64,000 nt of DNA from Pyrenula massariospora (GCA_021030905.1 JAGFMI010000014.1:372001-436000), one strand, 5' to 3'. Counted from the first letter of the stretch, positions 11,421-23,645 are shown. Notes: generated from the letters alone by a model not told the origin. Numbers and translations are program-made.

Positions 11421-11700
11421 TATTAGGACGTTGCTCGTTGAACCAGTATTGCAGACTTTGACAGCCGTAGAGTTTTGGTAGATCTCCTAGATTCGAAAGC
11501 GGAGAAAAGTGACTTTGCGGCTTCAGCCTTGTCGGCTCATTCCCGGCTGTTGTCGTGGTGATCACAGCCTTGCGATTCTAAGGCGGGAAGGCTTCGCGCC
11601 GTCCATCCGCGAAGAGACCAGGACGTGATCTGCTGTTCAAGATCTACGTCACCAGTATGGAAATTAGGCGAGCTATTATTCTCTCATCATCCATAGCCAT

Positions 11701-14700
11701 ATGGCGATAGCTGAGACGCCTGCTGAGTCGCTGGTTCAGTCTGTGAAGCGAGCTATTAAGAGCCCCTCGACCTGCACCCTAGCGACTTTGAAGAGCCTGG
11801 AACAGCTTCTTGGTCTCGGTGGAAGACCTCAAATACTACAAAACTCTAACCTTCTAGTCAAGGCTACCAAAACACACGTTACTGCGGAAAAAAGGGCTGC
11901 CAAAACCTCGGCCAGAACAAAATATTCCGCGCAATCAAAGGTCACCGTTCGGGAAGATTTGGAAGAGAAGCTAGATAGCGGGCATTCAAACTCGACGAGG
12001 ATTGCATTCGCCACAGAAATTTTCAATACTGCACTGAAACATCTAACAGAAGAATGCAAAAATCTACCAATAGCAAAAGCAAGGTCAGAACCAGAAACAT
12101 CCCCAACGAGAACGAAGCAGCCATTGCAGTGTATCTCGCCCAACCTCAACCCGAAGAGAAATTCACCTATCGCAGACAAGAACTTACGCGTCGTCACTGA
12201 TCAGAAGACACATACAAAACCTGTCATCGAAGTGGTCGCAAGATGCGCGCAGCAAGCATTAACCGGCTTACGAGTGTTACAGGGCCGGGACCCTCAGCAA
12301 GGAATATCTTCGAAAACACAGCTTTTACAAGCTACAACCATACTAACGGGGAAGTTTTTAAGTTTGGGACTCGAGGACCTAGCATGGGCAGAACTACAAG
12401 TAGCGAAGAGCTTGCTCGAGTCAATTCAAAGGGAACAGCAGGGGGCCGAAAGTGCGCGTCCCAGCTTCCAAAACCCAGCGGAGCTCCTGTGCATCACGAA
12501 GCAGCCTAAAACTGAGGCTGTGTCAAAGCTTGCTATCACATTTACAAGCCAAGTGCTCAAGACTTGCGCTTTGAGAGGCTTCAAGGCTGTTTCCGAAGAG
12601 CTAATTTCACTGCTGGAATCCAAGCAAAATGGGCCTATTCAATTCGTGCTAAATTGTCTAAAGGCTAAGCAAGTTACCTCAGAATACGCTAGCCAACAGC
12701 TAGCGAACCTGTCTCAAATCATACTCAGCGTGAGCCGAGTTCGCTCTGGTTCAACACCTGAGCCCTCACAGCAGTGTGCGAGGCGCATATTTGAATTGCA
12801 ATGCATCGCATTGAGAGTCCGATGCAGATGGTGGCATATTGCGGGTCACAAACCAGACTTCCTTCAGGAGTTATGGAGACCCTTGTCAAAGTACATTTCC
12901 GTGTTTTCTAAGACAGGGGGGTCACTCAAGGAAGAGGATTTCACTCTTTGCAAATCCCAAATCGAAAAACTGCGAGGGGAATTGTCTCGAAATCAACTAA
13001 GCAGTGTTAAAGATTTTGCACTTCCCCCTTCAATCTCTGACGTTCTCGCTCAAATTGCAGAGAGATCGGGATGCGCGCAAGCAGCCCTGACAATACATCA
13101 ATCATTACAACAACCGGATGAGAAAGGTGCTGATCTTCGTTCTGCAATCTGTCTTTGCAAGATAGCCAGTCTAAAGTTACAAAGTCTTTCCGATTTGACA
13201 TTTGACTGTGCAATGGAGTCCTTGTCCTCAGCAAGTTCTGCGCTGCTGGGGCCGATGAAAGGGCCAGCCTCCATGCTTGATGAGCTTTTCAAACACATCA
13301 TAAACCTTCAACGCGTAGCTGCGAGAATCTTTGTCAATTACAGCAATGAACATGACGATGCGGGGCTTGAACCTACCAAACAACAATATGCCAAGACGTG
13401 TTGCATTCGCGCAATATACAACATTGTCTTCTTCATACTTCGCTATATCGGTGAAATCCCTCCGGAAGAACAAGAACACGGATCCATAGCTCTTCGATAT
13501 GCGACTAGAATTGAGCAAGTCATAGTGAACAAATCAACTGCCATCGAAGCCTTCTTCATAGTCTGTCGCAAAACGATTGAAGCTAATGAGGTACCTTGGG
13601 AAGAAACCGAAAATGCCCTATCAAATTTCGCTTCGATTGCTGAGAAAATAGAGCCGCGACAGCAAACGGCTGTGTTTGAACCGCGTCACGACAGTCGTCA
13701 GCCCCTATTTGTTCGAATATCAAACCTATACTGGGCTAGGTATTTAAAGCTTAAAAGTGCGGGTGAAGCTCCACCTATGCTCATTGCATGTCTAAGGAAA
13801 TCAGCCCACAGCCTGGAACACAGACCACTGGCAGAGAAAAGCATAGGCAATGTCGTAGAGAAGCTATATCGACTTGGAAACACCTACAATGAGGTGGATG
13901 ACCTTGATGGGGCCATTGAATGCTACCAGAAATCCATGGCAAACCTTGCAGAGCTCGGTTCGATCGCTCAACTTTCTGCAATAGCGGCGCAAAAGTCCTT
14001 TGACGATATCTGGTTGGCAGAGCAGGCATTAATAACCGGTAAGATACTTCAAGTATTCACAACAACAGCGATGAAACTTCCGAACACATTGCAGATGTTC
14101 ACAACTCTCCTGGATTCGGACTCACTTTCAGATGAGGACAGGTGCCTTCTTCTTGAGAAGGAAATTCGAATTATCTCACGATTAAGCTCAGCAGGCACCG
14201 ATGATCAAATATTGCAAGCATTTTGGAACAAGGCATTGAGCATACATAATGTCGAGAAGTTTCCGATTCGTCGGCTTCGAGTTCTACGTCACATACTCGA
14301 AGCTGATTCCGTCGACTCGACGACTCTTCCAGAAGCTCTCCGTTCAGAAATATGTTCAGAAGTCGTCAAAATGGAACCTCTGCAGAAGGATCTCGCATCT
14401 GACGATCAATTAGCCAGGTTTCGTCCCCACTTACTCTCCTCATGTCAGCTTTTGGCCGCTTTTCAGTCTGGACGACCATCCTTTGAACATTGCAGGCATG
14501 CTGTCGCATCTTGGAAAATATCTCTTCAACCTTGTGATAATTGGCAATCCGTAAAAGATCGTGTGGAGGACCCGACTTCTCTCTTAATCCAATTAGAAAC
14601 GCTAGCAGATTACGCAGATCTGCAGGATTGGGCACAACTCTGTTTAGACATCTGTGCCACAAGCCTTCGCCTCCTCGAGCTTCAACCGAAACGCGATTCT

Positions 14701-17700
14701 TCAGCTCTGGTTGCGTGGTACTCCACGATGGGACTTCGCTTGGCTCGACTTGGACATTCAACTCAGGCTGGCCAAACTCTTGGACGAGCAAAGCGCCTTA
14801 TTGGGAAGGATCAATGTGACAAATCTGAATCAGTGCGGTGGAATCTGGCCTATGCGGAATATCTATTGAGTATTGCCAACATGGATCGCAGCGCTGATGC
14901 TCTCAGATCTGCCCAGGTCCTGTACCAAGAAGCGTTTGGATCTGAGTCCAACAGGATGCGCAATCTGAGCTGGAAGCTAAAACAGGAAACATTGCTCGCT
15001 CACGCTTCGTTCATTCATGTGAAACTCATGTTAGGGAAGCAAAAATCTCGCCATGCACTTTTATCAGCCAAGAAATGTGTACAACTGACATCAAGAGCTT
15101 GGGCAACCATGGAGAAGGCAGCTGGAACTCCATCACAATTAAGTCACTCTTATGAATCAGATAGCAGCGATCTTGAACAAGAAAGTTTGATCCAAGGGGT
15201 GTGTCAGCTAAGAATGTCAAGCAATGACACTGTGACATCCAAGTCTCTTTTTGGACCAAGATTCTGGCCGTATGTGTCTTTGCACTATCGGTGCCTAGCG
15301 CAGCTTGCAAATTTATGCATGCAGACCGGTCTTTTCCAGGATACCATGTACTACTGCGAACAAGCCAGAAAAGTGGCTAGGGCTGTCGGTGCGGAATGTT
15401 GGCTTGCAAGTATCGAATCGACGTTAGGGTTCTATTTCGCCAAGGCAGGGATGTTGTCGGAAAGCGCTGAACAGATACAAGGATATCAACAGAGGGCGCT
15501 TCAGCTGACCGAAGAGCCCAATCTTCACGAAAATCAGTTACGCATAGCCACCGCTGCACTTTATACGTCAGGTAGTCGACAACAATGTGATACAACGCAG
15601 GCTCTTCACAGGGCGGCAGATAAGTTACACGAACTTCAGGCTGGAGCTCAGACCAATGCTTGCGATATGCAGATTCTTGAGCAAACCTTCACACAATTGA
15701 AGATCGAGCAGAAATTAGGAGATATTCCACAAGAGTCTAAATCTATGCGTGGGACCAAAACTTCGCTCAAATACGACCTTCACACGCCGACTGCTAGAAA
15801 GTCCAGACAATCAATGTCTACTCAGACTTCAGGTGTGGAACTGCTGCCCCTAGGTCGTATCACTCACCATATCAAACACCTCAAAGCCAAGGCATTGTTC
15901 CAAAGTGGTAGCTTTGATGATGCCATCGATGTGTTACAATCAGAGGAAAGCAACTGCTTAGACACGGAAGAAAGAGTTTCATCCTCCTTGCTACTTGCTA
16001 CAGCTCTTCTGGGCAAGGCTACAAAATCTCTTTCAGAGGATGCTGTATATTGCGTGGTCGGTGAATCAATAATAGCGTACCCCTCCATATCGACAAGCAA
16101 GCCTGCCATCAAGAGGAAATCGGATGCTTCCAACGGAGTTGGCAAGGTTGCCGGCAAAGGAAGAATTTCAAATCGTAAGAAATCGCCGCTTGCGCGCCCT
16201 AAAAGGCCATCGGCGCTTCTTCATGAAGCCCGCGAAAAGCTATTCAAGGCTCGGCCGATGTTAAATAGCTTGACCGACATGAGCCTAGTCCGAGACTTCT
16301 GCACCTCCTGGAACAACATGATGTTCTTATCCGCCGTGCTCGGCTGTGAGCTTGATGGAGGGCCCAGAACGATGCACTCTATATCATGCCTAGATCGCAT
16401 CTATCCAGTCATGAGAGAGCGAACGATGATCTGCCTCGACAAATATTGGAGCATGAAGAATCGAATTTCAACTTGGCCAGGCGATGATGTCGAAGAAACC
16501 TTCCTTCAGGAGGAAGTCGATCCGCTGTCAATATCTACCTCATTAACCCAGGCTTTGCCCAACGGCTGGGATGCGATTTCAATGCGCCTCGCGGATGACT
16601 CTAAAGAAATATATGTAACCAAGATTTCCAAGGATTTAGTGCCATTCCATCTCCGGTTGCCGCTTTGCAGGTCTACCTTAGATGGTGCGACTGAAGCAGA
16701 GGAGCCATTTGATTTCCCTCGTTGCAAGGCTGAATTGCTGGACATTATTCGGAATGCAAATAGAACTTCTCATGATGGCCGTGCCTGCAAAAACAAGCGA
16801 AGTAAGAAAGAATGGTGGGCAGAGCGTGAAGCCTTGGACGAACAGCTGAAAACTTTACTCGAAAACATCGAAAATCTATGGTTTGGTGGATTTAAAGGCA
16901 TATTCTCTCAGCATGTTCGACAGGTCGAGCCATTATCACGATTTTCCCAGTCCTTTCAACAAGTCCTCAACAGAAACCTTCCATCACGTCGGAAGAGTGT
17001 GACTGGTGCTGTTCCCCTCCATCCCCAGGTTCTTGATCTGTTCGTCGCCTTAGGAAACCCTTCCGAAACCAATCTCGATGATACTATCATGGATTTACTC
17101 TATTTTGTTGTGGATATACTTCAATTCCAGGGAGAACGAAATGCATATGATGAGATTGACTTTGATGCGATGCTGATCCAGACGATCGATGCCATTCGAG
17201 GATATTATGACGCATGGAAGCCAGTCAGCGACCAAACATCTTATCATACAATCCTCATTTTGGACAAGAGTCTTCATGCTTTTCCATGGGAGTCTCTGCC
17301 TTGTCTGCAGGGGCGGCCGGTCTCAAGACTGCCGTCGCTCATGTGTCTACGCAATCGCATAGCACAGATAGGTGACGTCGACGATTCTTCTCAAGGGATG
17401 AATATTTCACGAACATCAGGGTCATATATTCTTAATCCTTCCACAGATCTCAAAGCTACTGAAGACGCCTTTGCTGAGCGATTTTCAACTGAGCTTCCTT
17501 CGTTCTCTTCAATCATCAATCGAGCACCGACTGAAGAAGAGTTCAAATCGTCGCTCGAAGACCCTGACATATGTCTCTACTTTGGACACGGTAGCGGCGC
17601 ACAGTATATCCGTGGCAGGACAATCAGAAGACTTGAGAAATGTGCGGTTACTTTCTTGATGGGTTGTAGTAGCAGTAAGCTGGTGGAATGCGGGGCTTTC

Positions 17701-18054
17701 GAGCCTTATGGCGTCCCTTGGAATTATATGCACGCCGGAGCCCCGGCTGTGGTGGGAACTTTGTGGGATGTCACGGACAAAGATATCGATCGTTTTGCGA
17801 TGCAGACTCTCGAGAACTGGGGATTATTAGGTGCGACCCAGGTGGAGACGCAGTCAAAAGACAGTAACGTGAAGAGCAAGCGAAAAGGAAAGGCCGCGAA
17901 AGTGACCAAAGAAATGGAATTGTCGCCAGTTGAAGGGGGAATGATGGCTCTGGACAGCGCCATGGCAAAGGCGCGGGATTCGTGTCTCTTGAGATACCTC
18001 AATGGGGCTGCTCCGGTGATTTACGGGATACCAGTGCATCTGACATCGGCGTGA
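11701..18054 (+). CDS. ESP1/bimB: Separase (separin, cysteine peptidase family C50)
   Basis: An intronless 2117-residue protein. The C-terminal peptidase domain is unmistakable: catalytic His1963 in LYFGHGSGAQY and catalytic Cys1989 in FLMGCSSS, followed by EPYGVPWNYMHAGAPAVVGTLWDVTDKDIDRF, a family hallmark. Ahead of it lies a region with ILILDKSLHAFPWESLPCL, also typical of C50. The first 1500 residues are helical and TPR/ARM-like, as in other separases, which form a superhelix that holds securin. Separase cleaves the cohesin kleisin Scc1/Rad21 at anaphase onset and is held inactive by securin until APC/C acts; this is family knowledge. Length is close to Aspergillus BimB. A basic segment (about residues 1470-1505, rich in K and R) may serve nuclear localisation. 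A GC-type start choice is unnecessary because ATG at 11701 opens the frame. NNF1, another segregation gene, is about 2 kb away. Confidence 0.97.
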   Translation: MAIAETPAESLVQSVKRAIKSPSTCTLATLKSLEQLLGLGGRPQILQNSNLLVKATKTHVTAEKRAAKTSARTKYSAQSKVTVREDLEEKLDSGHSNSTRIAFATEIFNTALKHLTEECKNLPIAKARSEPETSPTRTKQPLQCISPNLNPKRNSPIADKNLRVVTDQKTHTKPVIEVVARCAQQALTGLRVLQGRDPQQGISSKTQLLQATTILTGKFLSLGLEDLAWAELQVAKSLLESIQREQQGAESARPSFQNPAELLCITKQPKTEAVSKLAITFTSQVLKTCALRGFKAVSEELISLLESKQNGPIQFVLNCLKAKQVTSEYASQQLANLSQIILSVSRVRSGSTPEPSQQCARRIFELQCIALRVRCRWWHIAGHKPDFLQELWRPLSKYISVFSKTGGSLKEEDFTLCKSQIEKLRGELSRNQLSSVKDFALPPSISDVLAQIAERSGCAQAALTIHQSLQQPDEKGADLRSAICLCKIASLKLQSLSDLTFDCAMESLSSASSALLGPMKGPASMLDELFKHIINLQRVAARIFVNYSNEHDDAGLEPTKQQYAKTCCIRAIYNIVFFILRYIGEIPPEEQEHGSIALRYATRIEQVIVNKSTAIEAFFIVCRKTIEANEVPWEETENALSNFASIAEKIEPRQQTAVFEPRHDSRQPLFVRISNLYWARYLKLKSAGEAPPMLIACLRKSAHSLEHRPLAEKSIGNVVEKLYRLGNTYNEVDDLDGAIECYQKSMANLAELGSIAQLSAIAAQKSFDDIWLAEQALITGKILQVFTTTAMKLPNTLQMFTTLLDSDSLSDEDRCLLLEKEIRIISRLSSAGTDDQILQAFWNKALSIHNVEKFPIRRLRVLRHILEADSVDSTTLPEALRSEICSEVVKMEPLQKDLASDDQLARFRPHLLSSCQLLAAFQSGRPSFEHCRHAVASWKISLQPCDNWQSVKDRVEDPTSLLIQLETLADYADLQDWAQLCLDICATSLRLLELQPKRDSSALVAWYSTMGLRLARLGHSTQAGQTLGRAKRLIGKDQCDKSESVRWNLAYAEYLLSIANMDRSADALRSAQVLYQEAFGSESNRMRNLSWKLKQETLLAHASFIHVKLMLGKQKSRHALLSAKKCVQLTSRAWATMEKAAGTPSQLSHSYESDSSDLEQESLIQGVCQLRMSSNDTVTSKSLFGPRFWPYVSLHYRCLAQLANLCMQTGLFQDTMYYCEQARKVARAVGAECWLASIESTLGFYFAKAGMLSESAEQIQGYQQRALQLTEEPNLHENQLRIATAALYTSGSRQQCDTTQALHRAADKLHELQAGAQTNACDMQILEQTFTQLKIEQKLGDIPQESKSMRGTKTSLKYDLHTPTARKSRQSMSTQTSGVELLPLGRITHHIKHLKAKALFQSGSFDDAIDVLQSEESNCLDTEERVSSSLLLATALLGKATKSLSEDAVYCVVGESIIAYPSISTSKPAIKRKSDASNGVGKVAGKGRISNRKKSPLARPKRPSALLHEAREKLFKARPMLNSLTDMSLVRDFCTSWNNMMFLSAVLGCELDGGPRTMHSISCLDRIYPVMRERTMICLDKYWSMKNRISTWPGDDVEETFLQEEVDPLSISTSLTQALPNGWDAISMRLADDSKEIYVTKISKDLVPFHLRLPLCRSTLDGATEAEEPFDFPRCKAELLDIIRNANRTSHDGRACKNKRSKKEWWAEREALDEQLKTLLENIENLWFGGFKGIFSQHVRQVEPLSRFSQSFQQVLNRNLPSRRKSVTGAVPLHPQVLDLFVALGNPSETNLDDTIMDLLYFVVDILQFQGERNAYDEIDFDAMLIQTIDAIRGYYDAWKPVSDQTSYHTILILDKSLHAFPWESLPCLQGRPVSRLPSLMCLRNRIAQIGDVDDSSQGMNISRTSGSYILNPSTDLKATEDAFAERFSTELPSFSSIINRAPTEEEFKSSLEDPDICLYFGHGSGAQYIRGRTIRRLEKCAVTFLMGCSSSKLVECGAFEPYGVPWNYMHAGAPAVVGTLWDVTDKDIDRFAMQTLENWGLLGATQVETQSKDSNVKSKRKGKAAKVTKEMELSPVEGGMMALDSAMAKARDSCLLRYLNGAAPVIYGIPVHLTSA

Positions 18055-18523
18055 AAATTTTGGACTGGGTTCACTGCATATGATTTGAGGTTTTGGAGTG
18101 GTTGCATTCATAGCGTTTTTGGAAATGATACCCCTTTGATACTTTTTGGGATGAGTGGTCTCAATAGAAATCAAGATTCTAAACGGAGCTATATGACTAG
18201 AAGTTGATTAGACCAACAGAGTGTTGAATGTCAATACTTTGACAGCGTACGAGAACACGCGAAGACGAGACGTCTCTGCAGCTGTGTATTTGCTTGAATT
18301 TCTATGGCATGGATTTCTTTCCCCAATCAGGAACCCCACCTTGAGCAAAACCTCCAACTCAAGTGTGGGGAATCAGCTCAACGTCATTCCTTTTCATTGC
18401 CAATTGCCGAAGCTTTTGATATTGTGAAGACGTTAATCCTTATTCATGTATTTTCTCTTATACGTAGGCTTCACCGCACCCTCTTGTTCTCACCATCATA
18501 GATACCCTCCTTAAACTCGCACC
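18055..18523. other. Intergenic between separase and S-formylglutathione hydrolase
   Basis: Holds the separase 3' flank and the promoter of the next gene. A pyrimidine-rich tract and TTTCTCTTATACG lie shortly before the ATG at 18524. No further gene seen. Confidence 0.5.
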
Positions 18524-19498
18524 ATGTCTGTCACGACGAAAGCAACAATTGCCAGCTTCGGCGGCAAGCTATTCAAGCTTGCCCACAATGCATCCACCAC
18601 CAAGTGCGAGATGAACTTCAACTTGTACATGCCTCCACAAGCGACGACAAACCCTCTACACAAAGTGCCATTGCTCATTTACCTTTCTGGCCTGACCTGC
18701 ACTGGTGACAATTGCGCCGAGAAAGGTTTCTTTCAACATGGTGCTGGCAAGCACGGGATTGCTGTGCTCTACCCAGATACCAGCCCGCGTAAGTACCCAC
18801 CTTGCATTCTCAAACCACCTTCCAAGCTCGCTGACGATAGTAGGAGGCCTCAAGATCGCCGGCGAAGACGACTCCTACGACTTCGGCTCTGGTGCTGGGT
18901 TCTACATCGACGCCACCGCAGAACCATGGGCTACCAACTACAAAATGTACAGCTACATCACCTCTGAACTCCCCAAAGCCGTTATCTCGTTCTCGGATCA
19001 GATCGACCCCAGCCGCGTCAGCATCACAGGGCACAGCATGGGCGGGCATGGGGCGTTGACATTATTTTTGAAGAATCCAGGCATGTACAAGAGTTGTAGT
19101 GCGTTTGCGCCGATTGCGAATCCGCTGAAGGCGCCATGGGGCGAGAAGGCGTTTAAGGGGTACTTTGGGGAGAAGGATTGGCAGAGCAAGGGAAAAGAGC
19201 ATGATGCGACAGAGCTGGTGAAGGGGTGGAAAGGGGATTTGGATTTATTAATCGATGTGGTGAGTCAGGTCATGCGGCTGAAAGCTTCACTATTCACTGA
19301 CGCCTGTAGGGCACTGGCGATAACTTCTACAAGCAGGGCCAGCTGCTGCCGGAGAACTTTGCAAAAGCGGCAAAAGAGGCTGGTGTGGATGGGATGTTGA
19401 ACATCCGGTACCAGCCGGACTACGACCACAGCTACTACACGATGGCGAGCTTTGCGGATGATCATGTCGATCATGCAGCGAAATATCTGTTTGCTTAG
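18524..19498 (+). CDS. S-formylglutathione hydrolase (esterase D)
   Basis: Three exons (18524-18788, 18844-19259, 19310-19498) with introns of 55 and 50 bp give 289 residues, the normal length for the family. It hydrolyses S-formylglutathione to formate and glutathione, the second step of glutathione-dependent formaldehyde detoxification in the cytosol. Family marks seen: [10 protein letters not shown] and [12 protein letters not shown] (oxyanion region), [23 protein letters not shown](I)DAT, the nucleophile Ser153 in [21 protein letters not shown], the acid in LIDVGTGDNF and the His in [10 protein letters not shown]. The splice joins restore [12 protein letters not shown] and LIDV-GTGDNFY exactly as in homologues. 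It runs towards the GT90 gene, tail to tail. Confidence 0.95.
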
Positions 19499-20387
19499 GG
19501 AGCGTACGAACTGTGGAATGCATTGTAGTTGCTGGCGTTGACTCATACTAATGCTGATCGAGGGAGCCGCAAAGACTTTGAAATATTGTCACGCATCTAC
19601 ACTTTCCGCGAATTGTGGAAGTGATTGGTATTTCAAATTCTTCCCTATGCTGTGAATGTGCTTTTTTTCACTGCCGCCTGGTTCCACCGCCCTCCATACC
19701 CAACCTCACCCTGAGGGCCGTACAAAAATATTTCCTCCCGCGTCAAGATAAATAGTCCTCACTCCTCTGTCTCCGCAGAAGGCGACTCCGCCTGCCCCCA
19801 CCAAAACGGGTTCTAGGCTTGAGTTCGAGTACCGCCCAAGTCACCTCGCGGCCGACGTGAAGGCGGCAAAGACGTAGAAGGAGCGGGACGGTAAGAAGAT
19901 GTGGATGTATCGGGTTGCAGAGGCGTGCTGGGAGGAGGGGGAAGGGACGTGATTGGGGATGGGTTGGCTGCGCAGGCAGTTCTCTCAGGGCGAGATAAAC
20001 AAGGTACAGTAACAACTTGATCCAAGCATCAAGGACGTGCGCACCGAACACTGCTCTCATGGGCCAAACGAGACTCCCTCCATCTGCTAAGCTAGCGGCC
20101 TCCTGTTGAAAACCTTAGATCTCGAAAGTACTGTATATCGGTAAAGATTTTGGATTGTACAGGCTGGATGAGGGTTTGGAGGTGAGGAATCAGGCGGGTG
20201 CTCATGATCGGGGTTTTGCTGGAGGGGTTAAATTATACTTCTTGTCTCTTCGGAAATTTCAAAGCGCTAAAAATAGAGATCCGCCGCCTACCGTCCAACG
20301 TGCAGTCACAAGGTCGTTGGATATCATACACATGTGAAAAAAGAAGAGACCTTTCCCAAAACGTCCAAAAAAGAAGAAATCCTATCA
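19499..20387. other. Convergent intergenic region
   Basis: Lies between two gene tails. Open frames at 19743-20060 and 20198-20629 are low-complexity Pro/Arg/Leu strings with no domain. I see no terminator-like motif that I can assign. Confidence 0.5.
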
Positions 20388-23300
20388 TCAACCCCCCTTC
20401 ACCATCCCCGAAAATCCCAACTCCTCCCGCCGATCATCCACCACGCGCCCCCATTCCAAAAGCAGCCGGAAAAGATAAATCTCCATGTCCTCCTTCCTCA
20501 GGACCTTATTCGCCCACGCCCTTCCCGACTCAGCAATCGTCTCCGCCTCCTTCGCGTGGGCGCCGATGTACAATTCCCGCCCGCTCCGCGGATCCTTGCC
20601 CTCCAGCCCGGCAAAATACGCGAGCGTAGAGAACACGCCGTGCAGGCGCAGATCGAGCGGGACAAAGTGCGCCCACGGGGTGATGCGCTCCTCGAACCAC
20701 TCGCGGAAGAGGGCCGTCTTGAAGGGGAGCGATCTGGACTGGAGGAAGGGGAGGAAGCGGCCGGAGAAGCCGGCCCCGTCGAGGTCGAAGAGGTAGCGGT
20801 ACTTCCAGTGGGTTTGGAAGTCGACGGGGCCGACGAAGCCGAATTCGGCTTCTTGGGCTTCGCAGTCGGAGTGGGGGGGTCGCCCGCCGCAGCGCACGAT
20901 CTGGTCTACGATCTGGATGTCGGTGTCGAGCCCGAGGGAGCGGAGCCCGGGGCCGGGGACGTTTATGTGGCGGTACCGGCCGGAGCGTTTGTAAGGGTCT
21001 TGGACAAGGAGGGTGACTTCATCATGGGGGGAGGTGGTGAGGTTGTTGGCCAGATGGACGAGGCGTTGGCGGGTCATGCCGCGCCAGGTGCCGGTCCCGG
21101 GACTCACGCCCTCGGAGGTTGCGCCGCGCCAGAAGAGGGTGTTTTGTTTCGAGCGGAAGGATGGATCGGTGGTCTCTTGATCGGGGTCGTCGGGAGATGG
21201 TTCGGCGGGTCGGTAGGCGACCTTGTCGATGTAGTTCCAGGCTGAGGGATAGAGAATGTCGTTGAAACCGTGAGCCTTGGACTGGCTGAACACCGGCAGG
21301 AGGTGATGGCTGCCCTTGAAAGAGGCTGGCGAGGTGTAAAAGCCATGCAAATGGGCCATATCTGGTTGGTGGCAAATAGTTTTGGAGAGTTGCCAGTCCG
21401 AGAGAAATTGGCCAAGAGAATGCGGGCTGATGCTGTTGTAGTCGATGTGTGACTTTGGTGATGAGGAGACGGCTTGATTACGAGCTCTTGAATTTGGTGG
21501 GCATGCAACAGAGCCGAAAGTGGAGAAAGTGTTTCGAAAGGAATATAATTCGAAGAGGTTATGATCTTCGGCGAACAATTCAGGTGAAACCCAACCATCC
21601 TGACCATACGGCATCCATGGCTCAACTCCAAGCCCATGCTCTTTAGCTTTGGCAGTCTTTCGCCTTGACGTGATGTCATCGTAGGGCACTGCAACTCTTG
21701 GTTCGTCGTTGATGTTGAATGCAAGCTCCATATCAGGTAGAAATTGAGCAAAGTTTTCAATCATCTTCGATATACCGTCCATCATCCATCGGTGCGTTGG
21801 AACTACATTGTCTCCCACCGAGACAGATCCATTGCGAATACTGATAAGCCCGACTTCATTCCACGGATCAGAAGTCAGCTGCATCGTAAGGCGTCGTAGC
21901 TCTGCTGGTTCTATTGACCAAAAGGGTAGTAGGTCGTCGTAAATTTGATCGTATTGGTCGATAATCACTGATTCGCGTCTTGAGGCATATTCATACCAGT
22001 GATCGAAGCCAGGTGGTGGGTTTCGAGTGTATCGCCTGCGGTATTGCGCAACCGCGTACTCTAGAGAACGTCCTTGAGTAACATACTTGGCGTATTCGAT
22101 TGATTGGTTCCTCGCTTGGTAAATAAGCATGTCAATTGGGTGGTAAGACGCAATGTCAGATTTGAAGAACGTGGGGGCAATTGCAATGAGCGATAGGATA
22201 AGCTTGAGATACCCGTTACTCCAACTGAAGAGATGCGTCTTAGGTTCTATCTCGTTTTTGATCCCAGAGAAAATCATGTGTCCGGAGAATATGAGCAAGA
22301 AAGGGAAGATTGATATCGTCCAAGGCGTATGCGGAAACGGCTTGTGGACAGTCCAAATGAAATGAAGATTCGGAACAACTGAGAAGGTAATGCTCAGTGC
22401 GAGCAATAAGGCAAGTCCGCCAATGCGCGAGAGCTGGCTCTATTAGTAGATGATTTATGCGAGCAGACAAGAGGCATACCATGTAACTAGCGGAGATGCA
22501 TAAAAGTGTGAATAGAATACATTGCCCTAGGACTCCCCAGGCATACGAAGCACTGAAATAAAAGAGCCAATCCCGATTTTCAGGCTGAGTCTTGAACACA
22601 ACAACACCGATGATAACCCATACAAAAGAGGAAATCTGCAAACAAAATTCATCAGCTAACGAAAGATTTGAAAAGAGCTGAGAATACTAACGGCCAGGAT
22701 AGTGCCCCATATTTGGTTAGTCCGATGTGGCGACGGCGCACTATGCGGGTTGCTTGGAATCGATAGTTCGGCCAAAACAATTAGAAGAATGAAATCGAAC
22801 AACAGGGCTACCCATTGCAGCATCGGGATTCTATCTCGAAGGCCCAGGGCAATAGGGCATATGTAAGTTGTATTCAAACCAGAATCGAGATAGGTGAGCC
22901 ATCGAGTGCCAAACATGACCAAGAGAGCCGCCGCAAAATAGCGCCATCGACTCCGAAAGCAATGGCTGATATAACGCTCGTATAAAGCATCATATGTACT
23001 GTCACTGATAGCCTCGTTTGGATGCCTGTGTCTTGGACTTTGGAAACGGAGGCCATCATAAATAGCGTATAGTAGCGGCAGTAAGACCTCATCATCATAA
23101 GCGTTTGCAACAGCACTTGTCAAGAATGTTACTTACTTCGGGGCTGTTCACCGTGCACTCGGTAGCTTGCAGAATTTGGCGTAAAATTTCGATTCGAGCA
23201 GTCACGATGCATGCAGCAAGAAGTATCAGGACTTTCAGCGTTCGAGGTCCAAGGCTCTTGGCATCATGCGTTCTTTCAGAGCGGTCGCCATCCCATCGGT

Positions 23301-23645
23301 CGCTGGAAGGCTCGTCTAGCGGAAGCGCTTCATACTTCCCACTCGGCCGACTTTCGGGCACAATGGTAAGAAGTAACTTTGAAAGATTGACCAGGAGGCA
23401 AGACGTCAGAGCAAAAACCAGCACTATGGATTGGACTGGGCGTTCTGATAACAAATTAGAGATATTTCAAAGTTCAGTGACCACGTAAAATACCGTATGC
23501 GAATGACGACGGGTAAGATCCCGATAGTAGCCAAGCACTACCGATTAGAATGCTAACACTGTCAGATGGAATTTAGCGCATTGATCCCAAGTACTTACAT
23601 CCCAGCCGCCTTGACTATGCGATCCATTGCGAAATAGGAAAGCAT
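20388..23645 (-). CDS. CAP10-type glycosyltransferase, GT90, multi-span membrane protein
   Basis: Six exons: 23645-23599, 23558-23494, 23444-23137, 23087-22692, 22635-22480 and 22439-20388. The introns are 40, 49, 49, 56 and 40 bp, and the 3024 nt stay in frame (1007 residues). The N-terminal 400 or so residues hold roughly eight to ten hydrophobic helices, for example ILIGSAWLLSGS, SIVLVFALTSCLLVNLSKLLL, TLKVLILLAACIV, WVALLFDFILLIVLAEL and LLLALSITFSVV. The GT90 domain begins near residue 465 with NPPPGFDHWYEYA and continues through a K/E- and W-rich core to the end (LFDLDGAGFSGRFLPFLQSRSL is a typical GT90 segment). The founding member, Cryptococcus Cap10, acts in capsule synthesis; ascomycete relatives with this architecture are widespread but their acceptor is unknown. 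Golgi residence is likely. The start ATG at 23645 was chosen because it keeps the first splice join in frame. Confidence 0.88.

Noticed and set aside
20334-21245. 303-residue plus-strand frame opposite the GT90 gene
   Set aside because: Antisense to the conserved GT90 exon; its Val/Gly/Ala-rich text follows from the GC-rich codon pattern of the real gene.
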